From the NCBI GenBank assembly GCA_020849535.1, contig JADLGB010000238.1, positions 1 to 40,466 on the forward strand: a DNA stretch of 40,466 bases, read 5' to 3'. Every line of letters begins with the position of its first letter. Positions within the stretch are counted from its first letter, which is position 1. Source of the stretch: Candidatus Hydrogenedentota bacterium (GTDB lineage: Bacteria > Hydrogenedentota > Hydrogenedentia > Hydrogenedentales > SLHB01). A program made the position numbers and the translations under genes. The notes beneath the pieces are model-generated. The model saw only the letters and a program-made list of their open reading frames with translations. It was not told the DNA's origin and searched no databases. Below, piece after piece: positions 24,551-33,180 of the stretch.

Positions 24551-24680
24551 GGCCGGCCCTGCTCGCAGAGGTCGCCTGATTCTTGCGAATCTGCTACTCT
24601 TTCCGGCAGGGGACGAATCGCGGCGTATGCAGTATCCTACGTGTATGAATACTGCCGATGCCGGGACTGGGGGTGCCTTC

Positions 24681-27494
24681 ATGCTGCGTCCTGTCTGTCA
24701 CTCGTTTTCCGTTTCACTGTTGGCTTTGGTTTGCGTGGTAACTGCGTCTGCAACGGAGCAGCTTGCACCGCGAGGTCCGGTGCCCGAGCGGGCCGCGATT
24801 TCCATCCCGCTCATCGATGCGGCGCCGCGTATCGATGGGACTTTGGATGATGCCGCCTGGAGTGGCGCGGTCAGCGTCCGGCAATTCAACCTGAGCTACG
24901 AGTCCCGCTACGCGCCCTACAAGACCGAAGCCCGCCTCGTCTACGACAAAGACAACCTTTACGTGGGCTTCTGCATCGCGGATCCGGAGACGCCCGGCGA
25001 TGAATCCCTTCCCTATCCGCCGGACCGGGACCCCAACGTCGCGGAATTCATCATCGCGGCGCCACAGGAAGAGACGTACTACAAAGTCGCGGTGACGTCG
25101 ACAGGAGAAGTCCTCCTGGAGCAACCGATGGGAAAGACCGTTGCCTGGCGCGTGAATCCAGCCGCCGCCATCCACCGCGGCGAAAGCGACTGGACGGCCG
25201 AATTCCGCATTCCGTTCGCCGGAGTGGACTTGCAGCAACCCACGCCGGGCGTCTCGTGGCGTGTGAACATCGGATGGCGCACGAAGAAGTGCACAAACTA
25301 CGTGGCTTGGGCCGTGACCCACGCCTGGTTTTACGAGACGCAGTTCTTCGGCGATCTGCGTTTCGGCGGTCCGGATGCCTTGACGGCAGAGTTGACGGCT
25401 ATGCCCGCGCCCAAGCTGGGCGAGAACTCCTTGCCGGTGTCCATCGTCAATCGGCGCGGCGCGCCGGCACTTCTCGAAACGGTCGTCACGGTGGAAGATG
25501 GAGGTGCGGAAGGGGTCAAGGAGGTCTTTCGTGCCGAGACAGAGGTTCCTGCTGGGACGTCCGTTCCGGTGGCTGCGGGATACCGGCTGGCCGACGGCTT
25601 GACTGGCGTAGCCACGATCATCGTGCGAGAGGAAGGCAGTCTGGAACCGCTGCTCCGGCATTCCGTGCCCGTGGACCTGGCCCCCAACCGGAAGACGCTC
25701 CGGGATGTCCAGTCTACTCTCGCCGCGCTGCCTGTTGAACTGGACGCGGCGCTCGCGGTTGAACGGCAATCCATTCAGGCCGCGCTCGACGGCGTGAAGG
25801 ACAAGGTAGGTCTGGACGCCCTGACTTCCGCGGAGCAGGTGGCCTACGCGAAGGAACTCGAAAGATTGGCCGGCCGCACGCACAAGCTCTTGTGGCGTGC
25901 CGACAACGCCGCCGACCTCGGAGAAAAGCCGTTTGCCGTGGGCAGTTTCCACAGCCTGCGCAAGATACATAGAGATGAAGCCTACCGCGGCGATCCGGTC
26001 AAGGTCCTCACGCTGTCCGCAGCCCGGGGCGAATCCGAAGGCGCGCAAATCATGGTTATGCCACTGGCTGGGGCGGTGGACAAGCTCGACGTCGAGATAC
26101 GAGCCCTCGCAGGGCCGGAAGGCGCGACGATACCCGCGGACTGTTTCCAGGTGTTTTGGACGGACTTTGTGGAGAGTCGACCTCCGCGCTATCCAATCGA
26201 GTATACGGGTTGGATTGCCGACCCCCTGATCCCGCTTGCGCACTCGCCGCGGTCGGTCCCCGCCGTAGCACTGCACCAACCACTGTGGCTCACGGTGTGC
26301 GTGCCCGCGGGAGTCCCGGCCGGCTGGTACGATGGCGTGCTGACCGTGCGCGCCTCGGGCGGCGAATGGCCGGTGACCCTCCGGCTGCGTGTGTACGATT
26401 TCGATCTACCGAAAGTTCCAGCGCTGAAGACCTCCATGTGGTTGAATCCGGACCGCATCAAGGACTGGTACGGCTGGAAAGAGATACCGCAAGAGGTCTT
26501 GCGCAAGGAAATGGCCTTTCTGTTTGCCCACCGCCTCAATCCGGCATGGTTCGGACCCATTGGCAGCGACGCCGATATTGACTGGCAACTCGAACAGGGC
26601 TTGAACCTCGTCATGCTCGGCGTCGCCGCGCAATGGCCACTGCCTCCGGAAACGGAAAAGCAGCTCACCCGTTACTATGAGTTCTTCAAATCGCGCGGCC
26701 AACTCGACAAGACCTTCATTTTCGGCCAGGACGAGCCCAGTGCACGCGACTATCCCAAGGTGCGCGACACCCTATCCAAGGTCGCTGAACGCTTTCCAGG
26801 GGTGCAACGGGTGTGTACGGCGTACCCGCCGGTGCCCACGCTGGAAGGCGCCGTCGACACGTGGGTCGTGGGACCCAATCTCTATAACTACGGGCCCGTG
26901 GCCGAGCGCGTGACTTTGGGCGACGAACTCTGGTTCTATCTATCTGCAAGCGTGCGGCGGCCTTACACGATGCAGTTGTACCTGGATTACGCAGCTTTGG
27001 AGCACCGCCTGATCGGCTGGTATTGCTGGAAGTACAATGCCACGGGTTTTCTCTACTGGGGTATCAACGAGTGGCACTCGAACAACCAGCCCTGGTCCGG
27101 CCGTCCGGAGATTGACGACGCCATCCGCTCGGGCAAGTGCTGGCCCGAGGTGCCGTGGAATACCTGGACCTACCTGAACTGCAACGGGGATGCCCAGTAC
27201 ATCTACCCCGGCCCCGATGGCGAGTTCTGGAGCAGCGTGCGACTGGAAATGCTCCGCGACTCTTTTGAAGACTACGACTACCTGGCCCTGTTGCGCGATG
27301 CACGCAACAAGCTGGCGGCGGCGAAGATACCGGACACCCAGGCTCTCCTGTCCGATGTGGACGCTCTGCTCACCATCGACCCGACGTTGATCAGCGACCT
27401 GACGGTTGCCACGGAGAATCCCATGATGATCCTCCACCGGCGGAATGCCGTGGCGGAAGTGCTGGAGCGCGTGAATGCGACGCTCGATTCCTAA
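24681..27494 (+). CDS. Secreted CBM9-DUF4091 protein, GH123-like (937 aa)
   Basis: The start is ATG 24681 with GGGGG about 7 nt upstream, followed by the signal MLRPVCHSFSVSLLALVCVV ending at ASATE. The in-frame extension back to 24399 runs through repeat DNA and is rejected. Residues about 35-225 form a CBM9-type domain (PRIDGTLDDAAWSGA, ARLVYDKDNLYVGFCIAD, AEFRIPFAGVDL). A linker with Ig-like and helical parts follows (about 240-410). The C-terminal part from about 430 matches the GH123/DUF4091 barrel. It contains the adjacent acids Asp684-Glu685 in FIFGQDEPSARD, equivalent to the Asp-Glu pair of GH123 beta-N-acetylgalactosaminidases, and ends with the DUF4091 signature VRLEMLRDSFEDYDYLALL. 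GH123 uses substrate-assisted catalysis on GalNAc; sequence alone does not show whether this protein keeps that substrate. The MFS gene follows after 62 nt. Confidence 0.93.
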   Translation: MLRPVCHSFSVSLLALVCVVTASATEQLAPRGPVPERAAISIPLIDAAPRIDGTLDDAAWSGAVSVRQFNLSYESRYAPYKTEARLVYDKDNLYVGFCIADPETPGDESLPYPPDRDPNVAEFIIAAPQEETYYKVAVTSTGEVLLEQPMGKTVAWRVNPAAAIHRGESDWTAEFRIPFAGVDLQQPTPGVSWRVNIGWRTKKCTNYVAWAVTHAWFYETQFFGDLRFGGPDALTAELTAMPAPKLGENSLPVSIVNRRGAPALLETVVTVEDGGAEGVKEVFRAETEVPAGTSVPVAAGYRLADGLTGVATIIVREEGSLEPLLRHSVPVDLAPNRKTLRDVQSTLAALPVELDAALAVERQSIQAALDGVKDKVGLDALTSAEQVAYAKELERLAGRTHKLLWRADNAADLGEKPFAVGSFHSLRKIHRDEAYRGDPVKVLTLSAARGESEGAQIMVMPLAGAVDKLDVEIRALAGPEGATIPADCFQVFWTDFVESRPPRYPIEYTGWIADPLIPLAHSPRSVPAVALHQPLWLTVCVPAGVPAGWYDGVLTVRASGGEWPVTLRLRVYDFDLPKVPALKTSMWLNPDRIKDWYGWKEIPQEVLRKEMAFLFAHRLNPAWFGPIGSDADIDWQLEQGLNLVMLGVAAQWPLPPETEKQLTRYYEFFKSRGQLDKTFIFGQDEPSARDYPKVRDTLSKVAERFPGVQRVCTAYPPVPTLEGAVDTWVVGPNLYNYGPVAERVTLGDELWFYLSASVRRPYTMQLYLDYAALEHRLIGWYCWKYNATGFLYWGINEWHSNNQPWSGRPEIDDAIRSGKCWPEVPWNTWTYLNCNGDAQYIYPGPDGEFWSSVRLEMLRDSFEDYDYLALLRDARNKLAAAKIPDTQALLSDVDALLTIDPTLISDLTVATENPMMILHRRNAVAEVLERVNATLDS

Positions 27495-27510
27495 GGAAAG
27501 ACCAGAGGAC

Positions 27511-27539
27511 TCTTCGGGCGTGGCGTGACTATATATACT
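27511..27539 (+). promoter_or_regulatory. Possible promoter before the MFS gene
   Basis: An A/T-rich block contains TATACT at 27534-27539, with a weak TCTTCG at 27511-27516 and a 17-nt spacer. If used, the 5' leader before ATG 27557 would be only about 11 nt. That would fit the lack of a clear ribosome binding site there. Confidence 0.3.
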
Positions 27540-27556
27540 ATGCAACGTGCGGACAC

Positions 27557-28876
27557 ATGGAGGAGCCGATCACGGAGACCACACGGCCTACAAGACGATT
27601 CTTGATCCCGCTGCGGTGGTGGATCGGCATCCTGCTCTTCATGGTCACGGTCATCAACTACATCGACCGGCAGACTTTGGGAGCGCTTTCACCGTACCTC
27701 AAGGAAGAGTTCGGCTGGAGCAACGAGGACTATGCGTTCATTCTCAACGCCTTCCGCGTCGCCTACACGATTATGCAATCCGTTTTTGGGCGCGTCCTGG
27801 ATGTCATTGGCACCCAACGCGGCCTCTTCTACACGGTGATCTTCTACAGTACCGTGGCTGCCGCGACTGCGTTCGCTCAGGGCAAGGCGAGCTTTGCCGC
27901 ATTCCGCTTTCTGCTCGGTTGCGGTGAGGCGGCGAACAATCCCGGCGGCTCCAAGGCGGTTTCGGAGTGGTTTCCCGCCAAGGAACGCGCCATGGCCGTG
28001 GCCCTCTTCGACAGCGGTTCGTCCATCGGTGGGGCCTTGGCCCCCTTCATCGTCGTGGGGATATACCAGTACTTCGGCACGTGGCGCCCGGCCTTTGTGA
28101 TCACCGCTTCGCTTGGTCTCATTTGGCTGTTGCTTTGGAAGTGGCTGTACCGGCTGCCCGAAGAGCACCCGTACATCACCGAAAAGGAGCTGGCCCATAT
28201 CAAGGCGGGACGTTCCTCCGACCCCACCTCGAAAGAGAACCAGCCCAAGGTGAGGTGGCTACGCCTTCTCAGCTACAAGCAGACCTGGGGCATCGTCCTG
28301 GGCCGATTCCTGCTTGACCCCTACTGGTTCTTCATGGCGGAGTGGTTCGCCCTGCTGCTCAAAAGCAAGGGATTCAGCCTGGAAGCCAGCGCGCTGGGGT
28401 TCTGGGCGCCGTTCCTCGGCGCGGACCTCGGCAACTTCTTCGGTGCCGGATTGTCCGGGTGGCTCATCAAGCGGGGTTGGCCCGTGGGCCGTTCGCGACG
28501 CTTCGTGCTGTCGATCTTCGGGCCCAGCATGCTGATTCTGGCGGTCACCGCCTATTCGGACAACTATTATGCGCTGCTGCTGGTGTTTGCTTACACAAGT
28601 TTCGCGTACACCTGCTGCGGCACCATGTTCTTCACCCTTCCCACGGACGTGTTTCATTCGCGCGCCGTCGGCACGGTCATGGGATTGGGCGGAACGGGCG
28701 CCGGACTTGGCGCGCTGATCTCAACGTATCTGATAGGCCGATTCTCCGAGAGCGCATCCTTTGGACCCATCATCCTGGTGGCGTCTGTTATTCCCTTGTT
28801 CGCTACACTGATATTCGTGACCATGGTACGTGCGCGAAAGCAACCCGATCCGGAAGGGATCGTGTTGCACTTCTGA
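27557..28876 (+). CDS. MFS transporter, ExuT-like (anion:cation symporter group)
   Basis: The 439-aa protein starts at ATG 27557 without a clear ribosome site and has 12 hydrophobic segments. The first loop has NYIDRQTLGALSPYLKEEFGWS, then NAFRVAYTIMQSVFGRVLDVIGTQRG, which is the hexuronate/galactonate carrier pattern (ExuT, DgoT). GCGEAANNPGGSKAVSEWFPAKERA in the fourth to fifth helix region is equally typical. Such proteins import hexuronates or related sugar acids with H+. The next gene begins 9 nt later, so the pair is surely co-transcribed. The context of glycosidases makes a uronate or aldonate from a degraded polysaccharide a fair guess for the substrate. Confidence 0.94.
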   Translation: MEEPITETTRPTRRFLIPLRWWIGILLFMVTVINYIDRQTLGALSPYLKEEFGWSNEDYAFILNAFRVAYTIMQSVFGRVLDVIGTQRGLFYTVIFYSTVAAATAFAQGKASFAAFRFLLGCGEAANNPGGSKAVSEWFPAKERAMAVALFDSGSSIGGALAPFIVVGIYQYFGTWRPAFVITASLGLIWLLLWKWLYRLPEEHPYITEKELAHIKAGRSSDPTSKENQPKVRWLRLLSYKQTWGIVLGRFLLDPYWFFMAEWFALLLKSKGFSLEASALGFWAPFLGADLGNFFGAGLSGWLIKRGWPVGRSRRFVLSIFGPSMLILAVTAYSDNYYALLLVFAYTSFAYTCCGTMFFTLPTDVFHSRAVGTVMGLGGTGAGLGALISTYLIGRFSESASFGPIILVASVIPLFATLIFVTMVRARKQPDPEGIVLHF

Positions 28877-28885
28877 AGGGAACTC

Positions 28886-29998
28886 ATGACCACCGGTTTG
28901 CCAAGAAGCATCGCTATAGCAGGCGCATGGGGATACATCGGGCGGAAGTTCCTGGATGCCGCATTGGCGCTGGGCGTTGAGCCCTACGTGCTGGATCCGG
29001 CTCCCCGTCCGGCGGATGTAGATCCAGGCCGCGTGCACGTCATCGGCGACGCAGCGCAATTCTACGCAATGGACGCGGACCTTTTTCATCTCGCCCTACA
29101 TCCCGATATGCGCGAGCGTCCCCTCGCCACGCTGTTTGACCGATGCCGAAGGGGAACGGGACCGGCCATCCTGTGCGAGAAGCCCATGACTACTCCGGAC
29201 AACCCCCGGTTCTGCGATTGGATCGTTGCGGAGTCAGAGGCCGCGGACGCGTCACTCTTCTTCGATTTCCCCGAACTCTTCGACCCAATCGCACGCCATG
29301 TCCACGCGTTTCTGTCTAAATTTGACTGCGTTCGATTTGACGAAATCCGGATGGAACGTTCGAAAGACCGCGAAGCTGCGTCGAATCCTCGCAACTACAA
29401 GGTGATGGTGCCAATCCAGTATCAGGAAACCGTCCACAGCATCGCCTATGTGTTGAATCTGCTTGCCGGTGGCCGCGGCAGCTTCGGTCACGTGTGCCGG
29501 GACATTCGTGCGGAGGGAACTTCCGAATTGTACCGTCCGCCGAATCCCGAGGCCTACCCTAGTCCGGTCGATGGCCGGTTTGAGGGGACGCTCACCCTGG
29601 ATGGTACAACGGCCCATCTCAGCACCAACTTCAAGGCGGGCGCGTCCTGGACCAAGCGCCAAGTCATCCGGGGCCTGGGCGATGGGAGACCCTTCCTGAT
29701 CGAGGCGGAGTTCCTTGAGGGGGCGAAATACCTCCGAATCAACGGAGAAACCCTTCCTATCGCGCCCGACTCGGACTCCTATCAGAACGTCATCCGCCAG
29801 CTTTGGGAGTGGCACGCTGAGATTCCGGCAAAGCAGCGGGCGGCCGGATTGTACCCAAACGCCCGTTTGGCGCGGTGCACCTTTCTGCTGTCGTGCATGC
29901 TCTGGGAAAGCTGCGCGAAGCGCATTGCGGTGGAATCTGCTGACCTTGAGTCCTACGCCGCATCCATCAATTTGAATGCGGCAACTGAGCGGGACTGA
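28886..29998 (+). CDS. Gfo/Idh/MocA-type oxidoreductase, cytosolic, variant cofactor loop
   Basis: ATG 28886 follows AAGGGAA and lies 9 nt after the MFS stop. The 370-aa protein has no export signal. The Rossmann start is IAIAGAWGYIGRKFL, so the usual G-x-G-x-x-G appears as GAWGYIG, a departure from the family consensus. The family EKP motif is present (ILCEKPMTT, near residue 98), and the second domain holds the His of ETVHSIAYVL. The usual acid before and after this His is not where expected, which makes the substrate hard to predict. Together with the MFS carrier it would form an import-and-oxidise (or isomerise) pair for a sugar acid. The last codons overlap a hairpin that extends into the gap. 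Confidence 0.9.
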   Translation: MTTGLPRSIAIAGAWGYIGRKFLDAALALGVEPYVLDPAPRPADVDPGRVHVIGDAAQFYAMDADLFHLALHPDMRERPLATLFDRCRRGTGPAILCEKPMTTPDNPRFCDWIVAESEAADASLFFDFPELFDPIARHVHAFLSKFDCVRFDEIRMERSKDREAASNPRNYKVMVPIQYQETVHSIAYVLNLLAGGRGSFGHVCRDIRAEGTSELYRPPNPEAYPSPVDGRFEGTLTLDGTTAHLSTNFKAGASWTKRQVIRGLGDGRPFLIEAEFLEGAKYLRINGETLPIAPDSDSYQNVIRQLWEWHAEIPAKQRAAGLYPNARLARCTFLLSCMLWESCAKRIAVESADLESYAASINLNAATERD

Positions 29999-30046
29999 CC
30001 CCGTCTTTCGCGAAGGCTTTGCGCAGCGAAACACGGGGTCTGTCCC
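29991..30046. terminator. Long hairpin overlapping a stop codon, between convergent genes
   Basis: GGGAC-T-GACCCCGT (29991-30004) pairs with ACGGGGTC-T-GTCCC (30033-30046), leaving one T:T mismatch. The enclosed segment has a second small stem (TTCGC/GCGAA). The stop codon TGA 29996-29998 is inside the left arm. No T-tract follows. It sits in the 62-nt gap between the convergent genes and most simply serves both as a terminator or 3' barrier. Confidence 0.5.
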
Positions 30047-30060
30047 TGCCGCGTTGTGGG

Positions 30061-32859
30061 CTATTTGACGAACGCGTCGCTCCGCACGTACGCGATCATG
30101 GCGTCCAGAAGGTATGCGGCCTCGGGCGTATCGGCGAGGAGGTCCATGCCCTGGCTTATCAGGATGCGGTTTCCTTCAGCGTCCGTTTTGCGCACGAGAT
30201 AGGCAAAGTAGCGGTCCTTGCCTTCGCCGACGGCAAGATACTCAAAAGTGCCGTATTGGGGATCGATGGGGAGTGGAAGGCCCTGCTTGATGAGCCGGAA
30301 CCAGAGCGGCGACATGGACCCATCGTGCGGGAAGTCGCCGAACACGGGATGCTTGGCAAACGCGGTTCCCAATTGATCCCCCAACGACCACCAACCCAGC
30401 GAGATGTTGGGCTTTCCATCGGCGGGCCCAATCATCAATCCTCTGGTGCCTTTCTCCATGGCCGCAATGAAGTCAGGGTGATCCCAGGAGCCGATAACGA
30501 GTCGGGCGGACTGCGCTTCCGCGGTTCCCGCCTTTACCAGGCCTTCGTATCGTCTTGAGAGAGTATCGAAAAGGTCCTCCGTTACGGCGATACCAGCGCC
30601 CTGAACGGTAGACCGTGCGGGGAAGAACCAGAAGTCCCAGGAATTGGATATCGTGCGTTCGTCGAGTGATGCTTCCAAGGTGGCCTTCACCGGTTTGTCG
30701 AGAGTGGGGACCGTGAACTCGCAACGGCCCACCTCCTTCACGTCACCGGGCGTTGCATCAAAGGGAGGCAGCGTGCCGGATGCGAAGACCGTTGAACCGG
30801 CTTTGAGGACCCAGGAAAGCGCCGCTTGGCCCCAGGTTTCGGGAGTGAAATGGGAAATCCAGAAGGGGATCGTCCGCGTGTCGCCGGAGCAGGCAATGGC
30901 ATCGCCGGATCCAAAGTTCGCCAGGAGTGCCGTGGTTCCGTTGAAGTCGTGGAACTGGCCGGGGGTGAGCCCGCCTTGTTTCACCTCCCAGAGAGCATTG
31001 AGAAAACCCTGGCCGGTGTACGTGCCGGCCTGCTGGACCATGACGTCCACGATGGTCCAATACGAATAGCCGTCGCAGGCGGGGTCCAGTCTGGCTTGTT
31101 CGATCCCGCGCTTCTGGTAGTAGCCCTGCAACGCGTGGGCGGAATTCAGACAGGCGTCGCCCCAGGCGCGGTCGAGACCGGCGGCACGCAGCGATTCCTC
31201 GTAGGCTTCGAGGCTCCGCGGGGCAGGAATGGCGCCGGTGAACTGCGGGGCGGTCCGGGGGTCCATCTTGATGCCGAGGTTGAGATACTCGTGCGCGACA
31301 AATGGCCGTCCCAAACCGTCGAAAGTGCCCGGCGTCCAAGGAAGTATCGAGGTAGCCAGCCCGTAGCCGTTGGGCGTCGAGTAGTCCGAATTCTCCACCG
31401 TGTTGCAACCGCCATCCTGGTGCTGAAAGATGCGGTCCGGGTCGGTCTGCTTCGCCCACTGGTACACCTGCGCGTCCAAGGGACTGCCCAGGTGGCCCTC
31501 GTTGCCCGTCGAGTACGACGCGAACGAGACATAGCGCCGGTAATGCCGGTAAAGCTCTTCGATGTCGCGTTGCGGGTCGAACTCAAAACCTTCCGTGGTG
31601 ATGTCGTGGTAATACGGCAATTCCGGCTGAATCAGGATGCCGGCTTCATCGGCTGCCTCAAAGAACTCGGGGACCTCGCAATGTGTATGGTGCCGAACAT
31701 AGTTGAACCCTGCTTCGCGGGCAATCTTAAGGTGCGCTAAGTGCGCCTTCCGATCCGGCGGTGAAATGAGTGTCAGCGGGTAGATGTAATCATCCCCGTA
31801 TCCGCGAATCAGGAAAGGCTGGCCGTTGAGGTAGAACCGATCTCCGCGCACCTCGAGCTTTCGAATGCCGAAGCGTTCCGACCAGCCGTGAATCGGGGTG
31901 TCTCCCGCAAGAAGTGTCACGTCGGCTATGTAGAGATGCGGCGTCTCAGGTGTCCAGAGATTGCACTCCTCCAGAGCGACCTCGCATACAACGTCGGCTT
32001 GGCCTTTCGAGTCGAGGGCAAGCGCTTGTCGCAAGGAACCAGCCGGTTTGCCGTCGAGCGTACGGACAGCAATGTCCAGCGAAAGATTCGCTGGGATGTC
32101 CTGGTCTTCGGTGCGGACACTGATGTGAACGAACGCGGCCCCTTTCTCGATATCGCCGCGGACCCAAACGTCATCGATGCGCGTGGATGGCGTCGCCTCC
32201 AGTTCGATGTCGCGGTAGAATCCCCCGAAGCGATGAAACGCCGCCATGCACCCTTTCCGGCTGGGGGTGTCGTTGCGGACCGTCGCGACGATTTCGGCCG
32301 TCTCTCCGGGTTTCACGAAATCGGTAACATCATATTTGTACGCGCCGCAGTAGGTGTTGAGGTGGGCAACGCGCTGCTGATTGACCCAAATCCACGCCTC
32401 GGTGCGTACGCCGCCGATTTTGAGCCAGATGCGTTTGCCGCCCCAGTCGCCGGGGATTTCGACTGAGCGCCGGTAGCGGGCGGTTCCCATGTATACGTGA
32501 TTGAGGGGCCTGGGGATGCAGTCGAACGGGAGCGACCACTCGCGGCTCATCCCCGGCTCGCCCACGCCCTGGGCCTCCCAGCAGCCGGGGACATTGACCT
32601 TGCGCACGCCGCTCCAGTCCGGTTCGTTCCATGCAGGACCCTTGCCCATGCGGTGCCGCCCCATCAGCATGGGGTCCGTCACGAAGTCCCATTCGCCCCG
32701 GAGTGAGATGACTTCCTGAAGCGGAGACAGCATGACCGGATTCACGACAGCCGGAGTTGCGGGGCGCGGCCCCCAGTGGTCGACGGCCTGCGCGTATAGG
32801 CTGGATGTGGCGAAAAGACAGGCAGCAGCAACAATGGAACTTCTCGTGAGGCGCATCAT
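30061..32859 (-). CDS. Secreted glycoside hydrolase family 2 protein (932 aa)
   Basis: ATG 32859 has AGGAG 7 nt upstream. The signal MMRLTRSSIVAAACLFATSS ends at LYAQ. The GH2 order is complete. There is an N-terminal sugar-binding jelly roll (about 45-215; GEWDFVTDP, WLKIGGVRTEAWIWVNQ), an Ig-like middle domain (about 220-330), then a TIM barrel (about 335-620). The acid/base is Glu454 in STGNEGHLGS, and the likely nucleophile is Glu524 in VAHEYLNLG. Residues about 730-932 form an extra domain like the class I glutamine-amidotransferase/beta-galactosidase-trimer fold (SARLVIGSWDHPDF, ILISQGMDLLADTPEAA). GH2 covers beta-galactosidase, beta-mannosidase and beta-glucuronidase activities; I cannot choose among them. 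It is convergent with the MFS-oxidoreductase pair and shares a divergent promoter region with the alpha-2-macroglobulin gene. Confidence 0.95.
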   Translation of the reverse strand: MMRLTRSSIVAAACLFATSSLYAQAVDHWGPRPATPAVVNPVMLSPLQEVISLRGEWDFVTDPMLMGRHRMGKGPAWNEPDWSGVRKVNVPGCWEAQGVGEPGMSREWSLPFDCIPRPLNHVYMGTARYRRSVEIPGDWGGKRIWLKIGGVRTEAWIWVNQQRVAHLNTYCGAYKYDVTDFVKPGETAEIVATVRNDTPSRKGCMAAFHRFGGFYRDIELEATPSTRIDDVWVRGDIEKGAAFVHISVRTEDQDIPANLSLDIAVRTLDGKPAGSLRQALALDSKGQADVVCEVALEECNLWTPETPHLYIADVTLLAGDTPIHGWSERFGIRKLEVRGDRFYLNGQPFLIRGYGDDYIYPLTLISPPDRKAHLAHLKIAREAGFNYVRHHTHCEVPEFFEAADEAGILIQPELPYYHDITTEGFEFDPQRDIEELYRHYRRYVSFASYSTGNEGHLGSPLDAQVYQWAKQTDPDRIFQHQDGGCNTVENSDYSTPNGYGLATSILPWTPGTFDGLGRPFVAHEYLNLGIKMDPRTAPQFTGAIPAPRSLEAYEESLRAAGLDRAWGDACLNSAHALQGYYQKRGIEQARLDPACDGYSYWTIVDVMVQQAGTYTGQGFLNALWEVKQGGLTPGQFHDFNGTTALLANFGSGDAIACSGDTRTIPFWISHFTPETWGQAALSWVLKAGSTVFASGTLPPFDATPGDVKEVGRCEFTVPTLDKPVKATLEASLDERTISNSWDFWFFPARSTVQGAGIAVTEDLFDTLSRRYEGLVKAGTAEAQSARLVIGSWDHPDFIAAMEKGTRGLMIGPADGKPNISLGWWSLGDQLGTAFAKHPVFGDFPHDGSMSPLWFRLIKQGLPLPIDPQYGTFEYLAVGEGKDRYFAYLVRKTDAEGNRILISQGMDLLADTPEAAYLLDAMIAYVRSDAFVK

Positions 32860-33180
32860 TCGGCAACTCCTGACATTGTTTTGGCTGCCGCTTTAGCGCG
32901 AGCCGTCGTGCACGGCGCCGCGCATAACGGCGCATGCTTGTCTGGCATGCCTCGGATTCCCGGCACGCCAGGAGAAGTCATTGTAGGAAGGGGAAAATCG
33001 ATCGTCAATCGGTCACGACCGCAATCTTCGGGGTTCTTCAGAAAGACCGGGGCGCATTGCGGAACATTTATCGATTTTCAGGTATAAATAGGTAACAGTA
33101 GGGCCTGTAGTAGAATGGAACACCGCACGGACACTTCGACGGACACTCACACCGGACGAACGCCTAGGAGGGGCGCCACC
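32860..33180. promoter_or_regulatory. 321-bp divergent region between GH2 and alpha-2-macroglobulin genes
   Basis: No gene is seen. An A/T-rich island at 33066-33095 contains TATAAA (33083-33088), the best -10 candidate for the macroglobulin gene. The nearest -35-like box, TTGCGG at 33057-33062, is 20 nt away, longer than usual. The region also has short G+C-rich palindromes near 32895-32960. A TAGGAGGGG ribosome site for the macroglobulin gene is at its right end. Confidence 0.35.

Larger units (their letters stand above)
23949..24680. repeat. 732-bp divergent intergenic region with composite hairpin repeat (copy C, 24138-24419) and an outer inverted motif
   Basis: Positions 24138-24419 are the second composite repeat. 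It starts GGCCTGAAAGGCC, passes through a stem with arms near CCCGGGT/ACCCTGGGT and CCCTGAAAGGG, and after a spacer of about 60 nt continues with CCCTTTCAGGG, ACCCTGGGT..ACCCAGGG around CCCGCCGTTTCGGCGGG, and GGCCTTTCAGGCC. It ends with GGCGGC..GCCGCC. The block is thus two half-units facing each other, and is inverted relative to 19961-20239. Outside it lies a 22-nt inverted pair at 24037-24058 and 24529-24550 (described separately). Frames through this DNA, including the long upstream extension of the next gene, are not believable coding sequence. Confidence 0.75.

Noticed and set aside
24399..24680. N-terminal extension of the DUF4091 protein by 94 residues
   Set aside because: It would start in the hairpin repeat and place a signal peptide internally. 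The ATG at 24681 has a good ribosome site and a proper signal.
24714..26279. 521-aa open frame on the minus strand
   Set aside because: It lies wholly antisense to the DUF4091 gene, whose protein has a signal peptide and family motifs. High third-position G+C opens the opposite frames; the translation has no recognisable features.
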